A stretch of DNA of 64,000 nt. It comes from a virus. Positions within the stretch are counted from its first letter, which is position 1. Each line of letters opens with the position of its first letter. The notes below the pieces were generated by a model. It saw only the letters and a program-made list of their open reading frames with translations. It had not been told where the DNA came from and did no database searches. Shown piece after piece: positions 19,917 to 28,523 of the stretch. The translations under genes were made by a program, and so were the position numbers. The DNA lies in IMG/VR virus record IMGVR_UViG_3300034198_009894, positions 62,001 to 126,000 of that record. One strand, written 5' to 3'.

Positions 19917-22601
19917 TTAATAATTTTGCCCAGCGACAAATCCGTACCAGGTAGTTCCGCCATCGTGAGTTACTAAGTTAAGAATATCAGTTTTACTGCC
20001 TGTAGTTGTTAATGTAGGAGCAGTTCCACTAGGCCATTTAACTGCTGCTGGCCAAGTAATTGTTCTACTACCAGTAGCATCCTGATTTAAGAATAATGTC
20101 ATGTTATACGCACGACCAGCTACTGGTACATTACTGAATGCTAGAGTAGTAATACTAGCATTCATAGTAACGTTAAATATGTTGCCTGCTGAGCAATCTA
20201 TTGTTGTACTTGACGCTGATGTTACATTGGTACGAGTTTCAGTGTAGTTAGTTCCGAATGTCGTTGAACCACTAACTGTTAGACTACTTAATGTACCTAC
20301 GCTTGTTAGTGAACTACTGACAACATTACTTGCTAGAGTTGTTCCAGTTAGTGTTCCGGCGTCACTAGAACCACCGCCAGAGACTGCTGCCCAAGTAGGA
20401 ACTCCACCAACAACTGTTAGCACTTGATTGGTAGTACCAATAGCTAATTTGCTTAGTGTATTTGAGTCACTAGCATATAGTAAGTCACCAGTAGTCCAAG
20501 TAGATTGTGCGGTACCACCGTTAGTAGCAGCAAGAGTTCCGGATAGAGTAATTGTACCGCTACTTGTTATTGGGCCATCACTAGTAGTTAAACCAGTTGT
20601 TCCGCCACTGACAGCGACGGATGTAACTCTGGACATTGTTTGCCAGGTAGGAGCAGCATTTCCGTTACTTGTCAATACTTGTCCGCTAGTACCAACGTCA
20701 GAACCAGTTGATCCTACGCTCCAAGCTCCACTGGAGGTAATTCTTAATCTTTCTACTAGTGAGGTAGAGTTAGAATATGTCTGTATAGCAACATATCCAG
20801 GGAAACTGCCGGCGCTGCCGCCGTTTAGAATAACATTACCGCCTGTTGTAACACCGCCGCCACTTGATGTGCCACCCTGTAACGTTACATCTCCGGCAGT
20901 TGAGTTTGTTAGACTTTGTGTTCCGCCCACAATAACAATATTTCCGGGGAAAGGAGTAGGAGTGGATACAGATGAATTTCCAGTAATTGTGGTGGTAGCT
21001 GCCGCATAGGTAGCTCCAACGGCTCCAATACTTATACTAGTTACTCCGCTTAGTAAGCTGTTTATTGCGACACTAGCGGTTGTACCTCCAGTACCACCAG
21101 CAGCGATGGGTAGAGTTCCAGCAGTAATAGCACTAGCACTGGTTGAATATAATGCTCTGTTAGCTGCTCCAAAAGTAGATAATCCTGTGCCACCAACTGA
21201 TGTTGGAACGGCACTGATGATATCAGTTCCAGCGACTTCGCCCTGCATGTTAAAAGTCGTTACTGAAGCTCCGATTCCAGAGTTAGTTCCAGGAATATAG
21301 TAATTTCCGCCACGAACATATACCGCTCCAGCAGATCCATTTACTGCCTTTCCAGTTCCAGCGACTACATTATAGGTAACGGCAGTAGCTATTACTGTGG
21401 CGCCGGCGGCGATATTAATACCGTTTCCATTGGCTTTAGTGGTAGTGACGGCACTGTAACCTAAGCTAACGGTTCCGGTGGCAACATTTATTACATTGGT
21501 GGCACTAGTGGTTGCTATTTGAACTAAACTTAGTGTAATAGTACCAGATAGATTCACTGCGTTAGTTGTGCTACCTGAGCTTAGTGTCATATAACTAATA
21601 ATACAGTTAGTTGTATTAGTGACATTTAACGTCACTGCTGTTCCAACTGTTGTAATATCTGTGTTATACAAACGAATTCTGTTTCCACCGCTAGCGGTGC
21701 TAGTAGTTGTAAATCCAGCGCCGGAATCGCTGTACAGATAGCAATTATTCACATCTAAACTACATTGTACTGTTCCAGCTAGAGTTAGTGCAGATGAAGC
21801 TCCTCCTGTAATAAACAGATTATTTAAACTGATATTAGTCTGAAAAATGCCCTGATATGACTGTGTAGGTTCAACCGTTACAGAGCCATTTAAGAATGTA
21901 CTTTTTAATTTGCCCTCAGCGCCAAACAAATGCGTGGTTGCTCGGTTTATAGTAATGTTTTCTGCGTAGTTTCCTGGACCTATGAATATAGCTATGTGCG
22001 TGGCACTGCTGACAGTTACTGGGTATTGAGTATTTGCGTAACTTAGTGCTGCCCCGATGGTCAAGAATGGTTTCGAAATAGAGCCATCAGCGTTGCTATC
22101 ATTACCGCCCTTAGTTACATACAAGCGATTAGCGATGTCTACTGTACTCCAGCTAGCACTGGTTCCATTGGTAACTAACACTTTACCATTATTATTAGCT
22201 TGACTTGGTAAAGAATCTAGAGTAGCCCAACTAGTATCTGTGCCGTCAGTAGTTAAAAATTTTCCAGTATTTCCGGTTTGACTTGGAGCAAGTGCGTTGA
22301 ACGCAGAGTTTGCGGTGGTCTGTCCGGTTCCGCCGTTTGTAACCGCTAGTGTGCCAGCAAGTGTAATTGTACCGCTATCAGTGACTGGCCCACCCGTCGC
22401 TGATAATCCCGTTGTACCTCCACTAATATCTACACTAGTTACAGTGCCAGAATTTTGTCCTCCTATTACTATTCCACCGGCAGTGCTGCCGTCTCCAACA
22501 TATAGTCGTTGAGTGTCTGTAGTAAATATTAATTCTCCCGCTGCTGGAGTTATATTTGTTCTATTTGCTGCTAAGCCTCTTCTTAATTGTAATGATGGCA
22601 T
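19917..22601 (-). CDS. Tail fibre with N-terminal anchor and beta-helix, 894 aa
   Basis: The N-terminus (LQLRRGLAANRTNI, then AGELIFTTDTQRLYVGDG) resembles the anchor domain of phage fibres and of the major tropism determinant N-terminus. Four GGTG units follow. From about residue 160 to 480 there is a right-handed beta-helix of pectin-lyase type, opening with KGGNDSNADGSISKPFLTI and an IFIGPGNYAENI strand. The C-terminal domain (ITWPAAVKWPSGTAPTL, then a HDGGTTWYGFVAGQNY end) is a widespread phage fibre tip. The start has AGGAG 5 nt before the ATG and lies 13 nt after the stop of the upstream fibre, so the two are likely co-transcribed. An enzymatic (polysaccharide-cleaving) role for the helix is possible, but I see no recognisable catalytic residues. 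Confidence 0.85.
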   Translation of the reverse strand: MPSLQLRRGLAANRTNITPAAGELIFTTDTQRLYVGDGSTAGGIVIGGQNSGTVTSVDISGGTTGLSATGGPVTDSGTITLAGTLAVTNGGTGQTTANSAFNALAPSQTGNTGKFLTTDGTDTSWATLDSLPSQANNNGKVLVTNGTSASWSTVDIANRLYVTKGGNDSNADGSISKPFLTIGAALSYANTQYPVTVSSATHIAIFIGPGNYAENITINRATTHLFGAEGKLKSTFLNGSVTVEPTQSYQGIFQTNISLNNLFITGGASSALTLAGTVQCSLDVNNCYLYSDSGAGFTTTSTASGGNRIRLYNTDITTVGTAVTLNVTNTTNCIISYMTLSSGSTTNAVNLSGTITLSLVQIATTSATNVINVATGTVSLGYSAVTTTKANGNGINIAAGATVIATAVTYNVVAGTGKAVNGSAGAVYVRGGNYYIPGTNSGIGASVTTFNMQGEVAGTDIISAVPTSVGGTGLSTFGAANRALYSTSASAITAGTLPIAAGGTGGTTASVAINSLLSGVTSISIGAVGATYAAATTTITGNSSVSTPTPFPGNIVIVGGTQSLTNSTAGDVTLQGGTSSGGGVTTGGNVILNGGSAGSFPGYVAIQTYSNSTSLVERLRITSSGAWSVGSTGSDVGTSGQVLTSNGNAAPTWQTMSRVTSVAVSGGTTGLTTSDGPITSSGTITLSGTLAATNGGTAQSTWTTGDLLYASDSNTLSKLAIGTTNQVLTVVGGVPTWAAVSGGGSSDAGTLTGTTLASNVVSSSLTSVGTLSSLTVSGSTTFGTNYTETRTNVTSASSTTIDCSAGNIFNVTMNASITTLAFSNVPVAGRAYNMTLFLNQDATGSRTITWPAAVKWPSGTAPTLTTTGSKTDILNLVTHDGGTTWYGFVAGQNY

Positions 22602-22614
22602 TGTGTTCTCCTAA

Positions 22615-23847
22615 TTAAAATGTTCCCATATCTAAATAAAAACCAGCGGGCTGTTCAAAAGTACCAAAATCAAGACCTCCGGCAGTAGCAATTGCGGCCC
22701 AAGTCAATACTCCTGCTCCGTCGGTCGTTAAATATTTTCCATTATTACCAGTTTGCGATGGTAATAAATTAGCGGCTGCTTCTGCTGCGCTTGTAGCTCC
22801 AGTACCACCATTTGCTACAGCTACTGTTCCTGTTACATTTGCTGCGCTACCTGATATGTTTCCACTTATATCTTCACCACTAACTGTAGCGCTACTACTT
22901 AACTCTGTGCCGTCACTCTTAAGATACCCGGAGCTAAAGCTTGTCTTACCAGTACCGCCGTTAGCTACTGCTAATGTTCCGTCAAGTGTTATTGTTCCGC
23001 TATCAGTAATTGGTCCACCAGTAGTAGTAAGTCCTGTAGTACCGCCGCTAATATCAATACTAGTGACAGTTCCATTTGTAGTAGTGATTGTAGTCCAAGT
23101 AGGAGAACTACCATTTCCATTACTAGTCAATACTTGACCGCTTGTTCCATAATTTGCTCCACTTAATCCCCAAGCGCCAGATGAAGTGAATCTAACTCTC
23201 TCTGTTTGTGAACTGCCAGTTGTTATTATTACTGATCCAACTCCATCCGGGCCGACACCACTCTGTAAATATACATTACCACCAGTACCATTGTTAATTC
23301 CACCTGGTCCGCCTCTTAGATATACATGCCCTGGGCTACCCCCTGAAATTGGATTACCAGAGATACCTCCAACGATAACTATACTAGCCCCAGAATTAGC
23401 ACTACTTGCGGCGCCGGCACCAGAGATAGTAAATGTAGTATCACTTGATCCTATAGTTAAAGTAGATCCGCTATAACTAATACTACTGGTGGCAGAGTAA
23501 GCGCCGCTACTATTAAATAGTATTTGCCCATTGCTACCAGGAACACTGGTTAATCCAGTTCCACCCTGCGCTACGCTCAATGCGGTTGTTAATCCGCTAA
23601 GACTTGTTATGTCACTGTTGGACCCGCTTTTTGCTGCTCCGATGTTGACTAGAATATCTTCAATAGTGGTTGATCCAGTACCGCCATATTCTATAGCAAG
23701 AACGCCTTTTGTAATGTTGCTAGCATTTTCACTAAAGTTTTTAGTAGCAGCATCTTGAAGATTTACTGGCTCACCAACATTAATAATCGGAGCATCCGAT
23801 AGGCTAATGCCAGTTGTTGTAACGAATGGAATTTGAACACTACTCAT
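22615..23847 (-). CDS. Short GGTG-repeat tail fibre protein, 410 aa
   Basis: Four GGTG units (IEYGGTGSTT, VAQGGTGLTS, VANGGTGKTS, VANGGTGATS) alternate with the DITSLSGLTTALS phrase and Gly/Ser-rich GNVYLQSG strands. The final LLPSQTGNNGKYLTTDG unit leads into an unusual C-terminus ending in LDMGTF. The N-terminal 50 residues do not match the IKLKRS anchor. The start has AAGGA before the ATG and an ATAAATACTAG promoter 22 nt upstream. This gene probably leads a two-gene transcript with 19917..22601. It is recognised as a phage structural fibre by repeat type only. Confidence 0.8.
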   Translation of the reverse strand: MSSVQIPFVTTTGISLSDAPIINVGEPVNLQDAATKNFSENASNITKGVLAIEYGGTGSTTIEDILVNIGAAKSGSNSDITSLSGLTTALSVAQGGTGLTSVPGSNGQILFNSSGAYSATSSISYSGSTLTIGSSDTTFTISGAGAASSANSGASIVIVGGISGNPISGGSPGHVYLRGGPGGINNGTGGNVYLQSGVGPDGVGSVIITTGSSQTERVRFTSSGAWGLSGANYGTSGQVLTSNGNGSSPTWTTITTTNGTVTSIDISGGTTGLTTTGGPITDSGTITLDGTLAVANGGTGKTSFSSGYLKSDGTELSSSATVSGEDISGNISGSAANVTGTVAVANGGTGATSAAEAAANLLPSQTGNNGKYLTTDGAGVLTWAAIATAGGLDFGTFEQPAGFYLDMGTF

Positions 23848-23869
23848 ATATTTTCCTTGTCCATACTAG

Positions 23870-23876
23870 TATTTAT
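23870..23876 (-). promoter_or_regulatory. Late promoter-like ATAAATACTAG
   Basis: The motif lies directly after the stop of 23881..24870 and 22 nt before the ATG of 22615..23847. It shares the CTAG extension with the motif at 14545. Confidence 0.6.
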
Positions 23877-23880
23877 GTTA

Positions 23881-24870
23881 TTACACAACAATACAAGTGC
23901 GGATAGCACGAATAGTAGTTACTGAGTTAGTGGGTGTTACTCTTAGTTGAAGATTTCCAGACACATAATTGGCATCAAACGATGCTATTGTTGAGCCTGT
24001 TGCTATCATAGCAAACTCTGTATAGTAAGCGGTGGATCCATCGTGCGTGACTAACAACTCACTGGTTTGATATGAGCTTCCGCTAGTTACTTGAATTACA
24101 TATTTCACTGTTCTATAAACAGAGCCGTCAACGCTATCAACTATTTGATCGCTGTTCGTGTTGGTCGTAATTAAGGTAACAGTTGAAATAGTACCTTGAT
24201 TGATGTTTAATGTTCCGACAGATAAATTATCTGTGCCAGGATTATATTTTAGTCCACTAGCAGTGTTTATTGCCTGTGCGGTACTAGTATTGCTAGAAAC
24301 AAACGGAATATAGTAATTGCTGTTAGTAGTGACAGAGCCGGTATTGGCCAATGTAGATGCTGCCCCTACAGATCCAGTAATATCTGCTGCATCTATAGTT
24401 CCGGTACTGCTTAGTGCTGTACCATTGCTCTTTAAATATCCACTAGTGAATGATGTTACTCCAGTACCGCCCTGCGCGACACTCAGTGCTGTAGTTAATC
24501 CGCTTAAGCTAGTAATGTCGCTATTAGCACCGCTCTTAGCGGCGCTTAAATTAGTTCTTGCTTCGGTAGCATCAGTCGCTCCAGTGCCGCCCTTAGCTAC
24601 AGAAACTGTATTAAGACTCAGTGATATTGTTCCGCTTTGAGTAATCGGACTGTCTGTTACAGACAACGCTCCGTCAGTAGAAGAAATGGCTACACTGGTT
24701 ACGGTACCGCTAGTGTTATTTCCTGTTAATTCGCCTACAGTGTTATCACTTTTTTTGTAGAATAATTTTCCGTCTGTATAGTTTATGGCTAGTTCGCCAT
24801 AGTCTAAATCTTGCGCCTGTGGCATTTTTCCAGACACAGACGATCTTTTTAATTTAATGTTGCTGCTCAT
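23881..24870 (-). CDS. Short anchored tail fibre protein, 329 aa
   Basis: The clear N-terminal anchor (SSNIKLKRSSVSGKMP, then LDYGELAINYTDGKLFYKK) is followed by two GGTG units with DITSLSGLTTALS and GYLKSNGTALSS. The last 100 residues form a separate beta domain (RTVKYVIQVTSG, VTHDGSTAYYTEFA, IRAIRTCIVV) that I recognise from fibres of T4-like aquatic phages. AGGA lies 5 nt before the ATG, and ATAAATA lies about 50 nt upstream, just after the terminator of the previous gene. Among the fibres here it is the simplest: anchor, repeat and tip only. That makes it a useful reference for how the larger ones are built. Confidence 0.83.
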   Translation of the reverse strand: MSSNIKLKRSSVSGKMPQAQDLDYGELAINYTDGKLFYKKSDNTVGELTGNNTSGTVTSVAISSTDGALSVTDSPITQSGTISLSLNTVSVAKGGTGATDATEARTNLSAAKSGANSDITSLSGLTTALSVAQGGTGVTSFTSGYLKSNGTALSSTGTIDAADITGSVGAASTLANTGSVTTNSNYYIPFVSSNTSTAQAINTASGLKYNPGTDNLSVGTLNINQGTISTVTLITTNTNSDQIVDSVDGSVYRTVKYVIQVTSGSSYQTSELLVTHDGSTAYYTEFAMIATGSTIASFDANYVSGNLQLRVTPTNSVTTIRAIRTCIVV

Positions 24871-24922
24871 TTTTGTCCTAATAAGGTAAGAGGTGTTGAA
24901 GAATAAAAATTCTTCATAACAT

Positions 24923-24929
24923 TATTTAT
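24923..24929 (-). promoter_or_regulatory. Late promoter-like ATAAATA
   Basis: The motif follows the terminator at 24965..24993 and lies about 50 nt before the ATG of 23881..24870. Confidence 0.55.
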
Positions 24930-24964
24930 CTATGAAAAACAAAACACAATAATAATTTATATAC

Positions 24965-24993
24965 AAAAAAAGCGCGACTAGTCGCGCTTTTTT
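24965..24993. terminator. Palindromic rho-independent-type terminator
   Basis: A perfect stem of GCGCG bases around ACTAGT is flanked by A and T runs. It lies downstream of the PKD-LamG gene. Confidence 0.8.
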
Positions 24994-25012
24994 GATCAAT
25001 ATCTCACTACAA

Positions 25013-26512
25013 TCAAGTAGTAATAGGAGAGAATGATGATATTGATGCGTTTCCGTAAGTGGTAATAGCAAAATTATTATCACTGCGATCAATAAATGTC
25101 CCATCACGGAAAGTCAACAATGATGTGTTTGATACCACAGCCAGTGCTGATGTGGACGGGGTAAAGTTACTCGTATAGAGAGCTGTTCCCTTTACTATAC
25201 GAAGATTGGAAATGTATCCGTTCATCCAGTAACTGGCTCCGCCGCCAGCTATAAATCTACCAACTGTTAGTGGTGTAGAGTTTACAGCGGTGTAGTTAAC
25301 CCCATTAGAAAGTGTAGTTCCTAGTTGAGTGCCGTTAACGAATGCTCTGAGACTTGTTCCACTTCTAGATATGACAATGTGATACCATTGATTGGCCGTT
25401 GGAGTCCAAGCCCACGTTGCTCCTGAAAACCCAGGAGTATATCTATTAAGATTGAGACCTCCGTCACCCAAGTACATAGCCCAAGAACACAAGCGTTGAA
25501 CAGGAACGGCGTCTATACCATCTCCTAACATAGCTAGCATTTGATAGCCGCCAGTACTTCTGAAGTACGCCCAGCACTCAATAGTAAAGTCTCCTGTACC
25601 AAAGGCAAACGCAGAATTAGAGGGTACAGTTAAATAGTCTCCATTTCCATCAAAGAAAGCACTGTGTGAGCCACTTGGGCTGACAGTTATCATATTTGTT
25701 TTTACTTCAGTGTCAGATCCTCCAGAATTGGTTGCTATTAGCTTAACGCTATATGTTCCTGAAGTATTATATGTCGTGGTTGGATTCTGTGCTGTACTGT
25801 CAGTAGTTCCGTCATCGTTGAAATCCCACGCCCAGCTAGAAGGACTATTTGTTGATGTATCAGTAAAAGTAACAGTTAGCGGAGCAGTGCCGGACGTTAA
25901 ATTCGCAGAAAAGTCGGCTACTGGAGCTGACTGTGCGACTGTTATCAAATTTAGCTTAATTACTTGACCTGATCCACCTGAATTTGTTGCTGTCAATTTG
26001 GCACTGTATGTTCCAGGAGTGCTATAAGAGTATGATGGACTTTGAACAGTGCTGTCAGTAGTTCCGTCATTATTGAAGTCCCATGCCCAGGATGTCGGTG
26101 AATTGGTTGAAGTGTCAGTAAAGTTTACTGTTAGTGGGGCCGGCCCGGATACAGTATCGGTGGAGAAGTCAGCGACCGGAACTGGTTGAGTGACAGTTAT
26201 GACGCTGGTTTTTACTACTTCGCCAGAGCCACTTGAGTTTGTTGCTACTAGCTTAACAGTATATGTACCAGGTGTATTGTATGTGGTACTTGGATTTTGA
26301 ACGGTGCTGTCAACAAACCCATTATTGTTGAAGTCCCACGCCCACTCAGTGGGTGAGTTGGTGGATGTATCAGTAAAGTTTACTGTTAGTGGAGCAGTTC
26401 CAGATACTACGTTAGTAGAGAAATCAGCCACTGGCGGCACAATGGTGGCCGCCGCTCTACTTCCACTAGTTCTGCCGCTGATGAAAACGTTTCTAAAAGA
26501 TAGTTGTCCCAT
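25013..26512 (-). CDS. Three-PKD plus LamG adhesin, 499 aa
   Basis: After about 25 residues the protein has three consecutive PKD domains. Each has the pattern ADFS...SGxAPLTVNFTDTS...WAWDFN(N/D)(D/N)G...STVQ(N/S)P...Y.TPGTY..KL.ATN. They cover roughly residues 28-280. A single LamG domain (GTGDFTIECWAYF near residue 315) follows and ends with NGYISNLRIVKGTALYTSNFTP. PKD repeats usually act as rigid, extended spacers on surface proteins, so the LamG head is probably displayed at the end of a stalk. The LamG unit is a close relative of the third LamG of the gene at 1..6042; both contain MLGDG(V/I)DA and the QRLC motif. AGGA precedes the ATG with 10 nt spacing. Confidence 0.87.
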   Translation of the reverse strand: MGQLSFRNVFISGRTSGSRAAATIVPPVADFSTNVVSGTAPLTVNFTDTSTNSPTEWAWDFNNNGFVDSTVQNPSTTYNTPGTYTVKLVATNSSGSGEVVKTSVITVTQPVPVADFSTDTVSGPAPLTVNFTDTSTNSPTSWAWDFNNDGTTDSTVQSPSYSYSTPGTYSAKLTATNSGGSGQVIKLNLITVAQSAPVADFSANLTSGTAPLTVTFTDTSTNSPSSWAWDFNDDGTTDSTAQNPTTTYNTSGTYSVKLIATNSGGSDTEVKTNMITVSPSGSHSAFFDGNGDYLTVPSNSAFAFGTGDFTIECWAYFRSTGGYQMLAMLGDGIDAVPVQRLCSWAMYLGDGGLNLNRYTPGFSGATWAWTPTANQWYHIVISRSGTSLRAFVNGTQLGTTLSNGVNYTAVNSTPLTVGRFIAGGGASYWMNGYISNLRIVKGTALYTSNFTPSTSALAVVSNTSLLTFRDGTFIDRSDNNFAITTYGNASISSFSPITT

Positions 26513-26552
26513 AATATTATTTTCCTAACTTGTGTTTAAAAGATGTTGATGA

Positions 26553-26559
26553 TATTTAT
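26553..26559 (-). promoter_or_regulatory. Late promoter-like ATAAATA
   Basis: The motif follows the terminator hairpin at 26562..26597 and lies about 40 nt before the ATG of the PKD-LamG gene. Confidence 0.55.
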
Positions 26560-26561
26560 GA

Positions 26562-26597
26562 AAAAAATAGAGAAATTTATTAAATTTCTCTATTTTG
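26562..26597. terminator. AT-rich terminator hairpin
   Basis: AAATAGAGAAATTTA pairs with TAAATTTCTCTATTT downstream of 26629..28395. Confidence 0.65.
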
Positions 26598-26628
26598 TAC
26601 AGTACATTACTACATTGTAAGCACTGAA

Positions 26629-28395
26629 TTAATAAACACCTCCATCCAAGTCGGCATTTTGTACCCAGTTTGCTGTTACTAAATCATTATCAGCAAGATT
26701 GGTAGAGTACTGAGCCGGTGTTGGACCGCTTATTGAAACCTTAGATGTTGTTCCAGCAGGTAGAACCATACTAATACCGTTAGTAGTAGATTCTAGAATC
26801 AACCCGGCATCACCGCGAATAGTCATAGTATCGCCGGCTGCTGACTCAACTATGCCGTCACCGTCAGAATCAAAAATGATGCTGTTGGTAGAAAGAGTTA
26901 CTGAACCAGTACCATTTGGAGCGATGACAATATCAGCGTTCGCTGTTGAAGTACTGAGTGTAACTGTTCCATCATTACCAGTGGCTAGTGTTGCTCCGCC
27001 TACGGTTAGAGTCTCAGTTCCAGAATTCCAACTTAGACCAGAATCAGTAGTAACTGGATCTGTTCCAGAACCAATTAGTAGATTTCCAGCAGTAAATGTA
27101 GTTGCTCCAGTACCACCATTGCTGACTGGTAGTGTACCTGTAACTGTATCAGTGTCTAGCTCAACTGATCCAGCTGCCATCTTGACAGCGGTTACAGCAC
27201 CATCAGCAATCTTACTGGTTGTAACGGCACTGTTTGTTAGTGTTACTGCTAAGTCAACATTTCCAGAACCATTGAATGAAACAGCGCTAGCAGTAGTAAC
27301 ATCACCAGATACACTGAAGTCACGAGCAGTTTCAAGTGTAGTAGCAGTGTCAGCATTACCAGTTAGATCACCAGTTATGTTAGCTTCAACTTGCTTGTTG
27401 AATGCCCACTTGTCTCCCGAAGAAACATAAGTTAGTGTAGCACCAGCACCAGCAACTGTTAGACCGGCTCCATTTGCCTGAGCAGCAGTAGTTGCGTCCT
27501 TAGCTAGAGTTAGATTGATGTCACTGATAGCAACAGCGGTTGAATTTACAGTTGTTGTGGTGCCTTGTACTGTTAAATCACCAGTAATTACGGCGTTACC
27601 AGTTACAGTAACACTAGCAGCAGTAATATCGTCTGAACTTAGTGTTCCATTTACGGTTACATTGTTGAATGTTACGTTGTCGGTTGTGCCGACTGACTGA
27701 CCGATAGCTACTACGCCGTCAGTGATTGATACGCCTGTACCACCACTGAAGTGAGCACGAACTTCACTAGCGCTTGGGCCAGTGTAGGTGAATACGCCAG
27801 TAGCAGAGTCGTATGAGAATGAACCATCACCGCCAGCATCTGTAGCGCTGAATAGACTTCTTACAGAAGATGTATCAGTTGTAGCAGCGATTGTTAATGT
27901 ACCAGCTACATCATCGTATGTCTTGGTGATGTTTGAACCAGCTACGATTAAATCAGCAACACGGTCGTCTACACGCTCGTTTGTGAAATATAGATTTGTT
28001 GTGCCTTCAGAAACACTGTCTGTACCGAAACTAATATTTGAAGTTCCGTCAAAGCTTTCGCCGTTGATTGTACGAGCGGTTTCTAGAGCGGTTGCTGTAC
28101 TAGCATTGCCGGTCAAAGCACCGACAAAACTTGAAGCTGATACTGTGCCTAAACCAGATATTCCATTGCTGGAATCCAGAATAACTGCCTTACTAGCAGT
28201 AGCTGTGCCTGCTGTAACTTTTAGTAGGTCAGCGTAATATGCTCCGCCGACTTCAGAAATGGTAACAGCAGTTCCGTCCGTGCTACTACCGAAATATAAT
28301 TTACCAGAGCCAGATGAATATGCTAACTCACCGAACGCTAGATTGGTTGGGACGGCACTCCCAGTAGAACGTTTGATTTTAATTGTTGATGCCAC
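26629..28395 (-). CDS. Anchored tail fibre protein, 588 aa, GTG start
   Basis: The N-terminal anchor is ASTIKIKRSTGSAVP, then FGELAYSSGSGKLYFG. Bodies of the TVQGTTTTVNSTAV and AQANGAGLTVAG type follow, which are common in fibres of aquatic T4-like phages. One GGTG unit and a C-terminal module (MVLPAGTTSKV, GPTPAQYS, LADNDLV) also follow, and the protein ends in NADLDGGVY. The start codon is GTG, supported by AAGGAG 7 nt upstream. A promoter (ATAAATA) lies 57 nt upstream, with a small hairpin in the leader. The sequence is strongly similar to the next gene (28524..30350) over the anchor and the central 200 residues, so the two arose by duplication. Both genes look richer in G+C than the surrounding fibres. 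Confidence 0.85.
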   Translation of the reverse strand: MASTIKIKRSTGSAVPTNLAFGELAYSSGSGKLYFGSSTDGTAVTISEVGGAYYADLLKVTAGTATASKAVILDSSNGISGLGTVSASSFVGALTGNASTATALETARTINGESFDGTSNISFGTDSVSEGTTNLYFTNERVDDRVADLIVAGSNITKTYDDVAGTLTIAATTDTSSVRSLFSATDAGGDGSFSYDSATGVFTYTGPSASEVRAHFSGGTGVSITDGVVAIGQSVGTTDNVTFNNVTVNGTLSSDDITAASVTVTGNAVITGDLTVQGTTTTVNSTAVAISDINLTLAKDATTAAQANGAGLTVAGAGATLTYVSSGDKWAFNKQVEANITGDLTGNADTATTLETARDFSVSGDVTTASAVSFNGSGNVDLAVTLTNSAVTTSKIADGAVTAVKMAAGSVELDTDTVTGTLPVSNGGTGATTFTAGNLLIGSGTDPVTTDSGLSWNSGTETLTVGGATLATGNDGTVTLSTSTANADIVIAPNGTGSVTLSTNSIIFDSDGDGIVESAAGDTMTIRGDAGLILESTTNGISMVLPAGTTSKVSISGPTPAQYSTNLADNDLVTANWVQNADLDGGVY

Positions 28396-28415
28396 GAATA
28401 ATCTCCTTAATTTAG

Positions 28416-28433
28416 TCTAGCAAAGTTGCTAGA
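28416..28433 (-). promoter_or_regulatory. Leader hairpin of 26629..28395
   Basis: TCTAGCAA pairs with TTGCTAGA around two bases, between the promoter and the ribosome site. Confidence 0.4.
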
Positions 28434-28452
28434 TAGTCTATAGTCCTAGATA

Positions 28453-28459
28453 TATTTAT
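28453..28459 (-). promoter_or_regulatory. Late promoter-like ATAAATA
   Basis: The motif follows the terminator at 28467..28501 and lies 57 nt before the GTG start of 26629..28395. A short hairpin sits in the leader. Confidence 0.55.
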
Positions 28460-28466
28460 CCAATCA

Positions 28467-28501
28467 AGAAAAAAGAGAGAATTAATTTCTTAATTCTCTC
28501 T
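28467..28501. terminator. Terminator hairpin
   Basis: GAGAGAATTAA pairs with TTAATTCTCTC and ends in a T run on the minus strand. It lies downstream of 28524..30350. Confidence 0.75.
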
Positions 28502-28523
28502 CGTTCTATTCACTCACGAGTGA

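Noticed and set aside
19917-22601. Diversity-generating retroelement suggested by the Mtd-like N-terminus
   Set aside because: No reverse transcriptase, template repeat or variable C-type lectin end is visible in the window.
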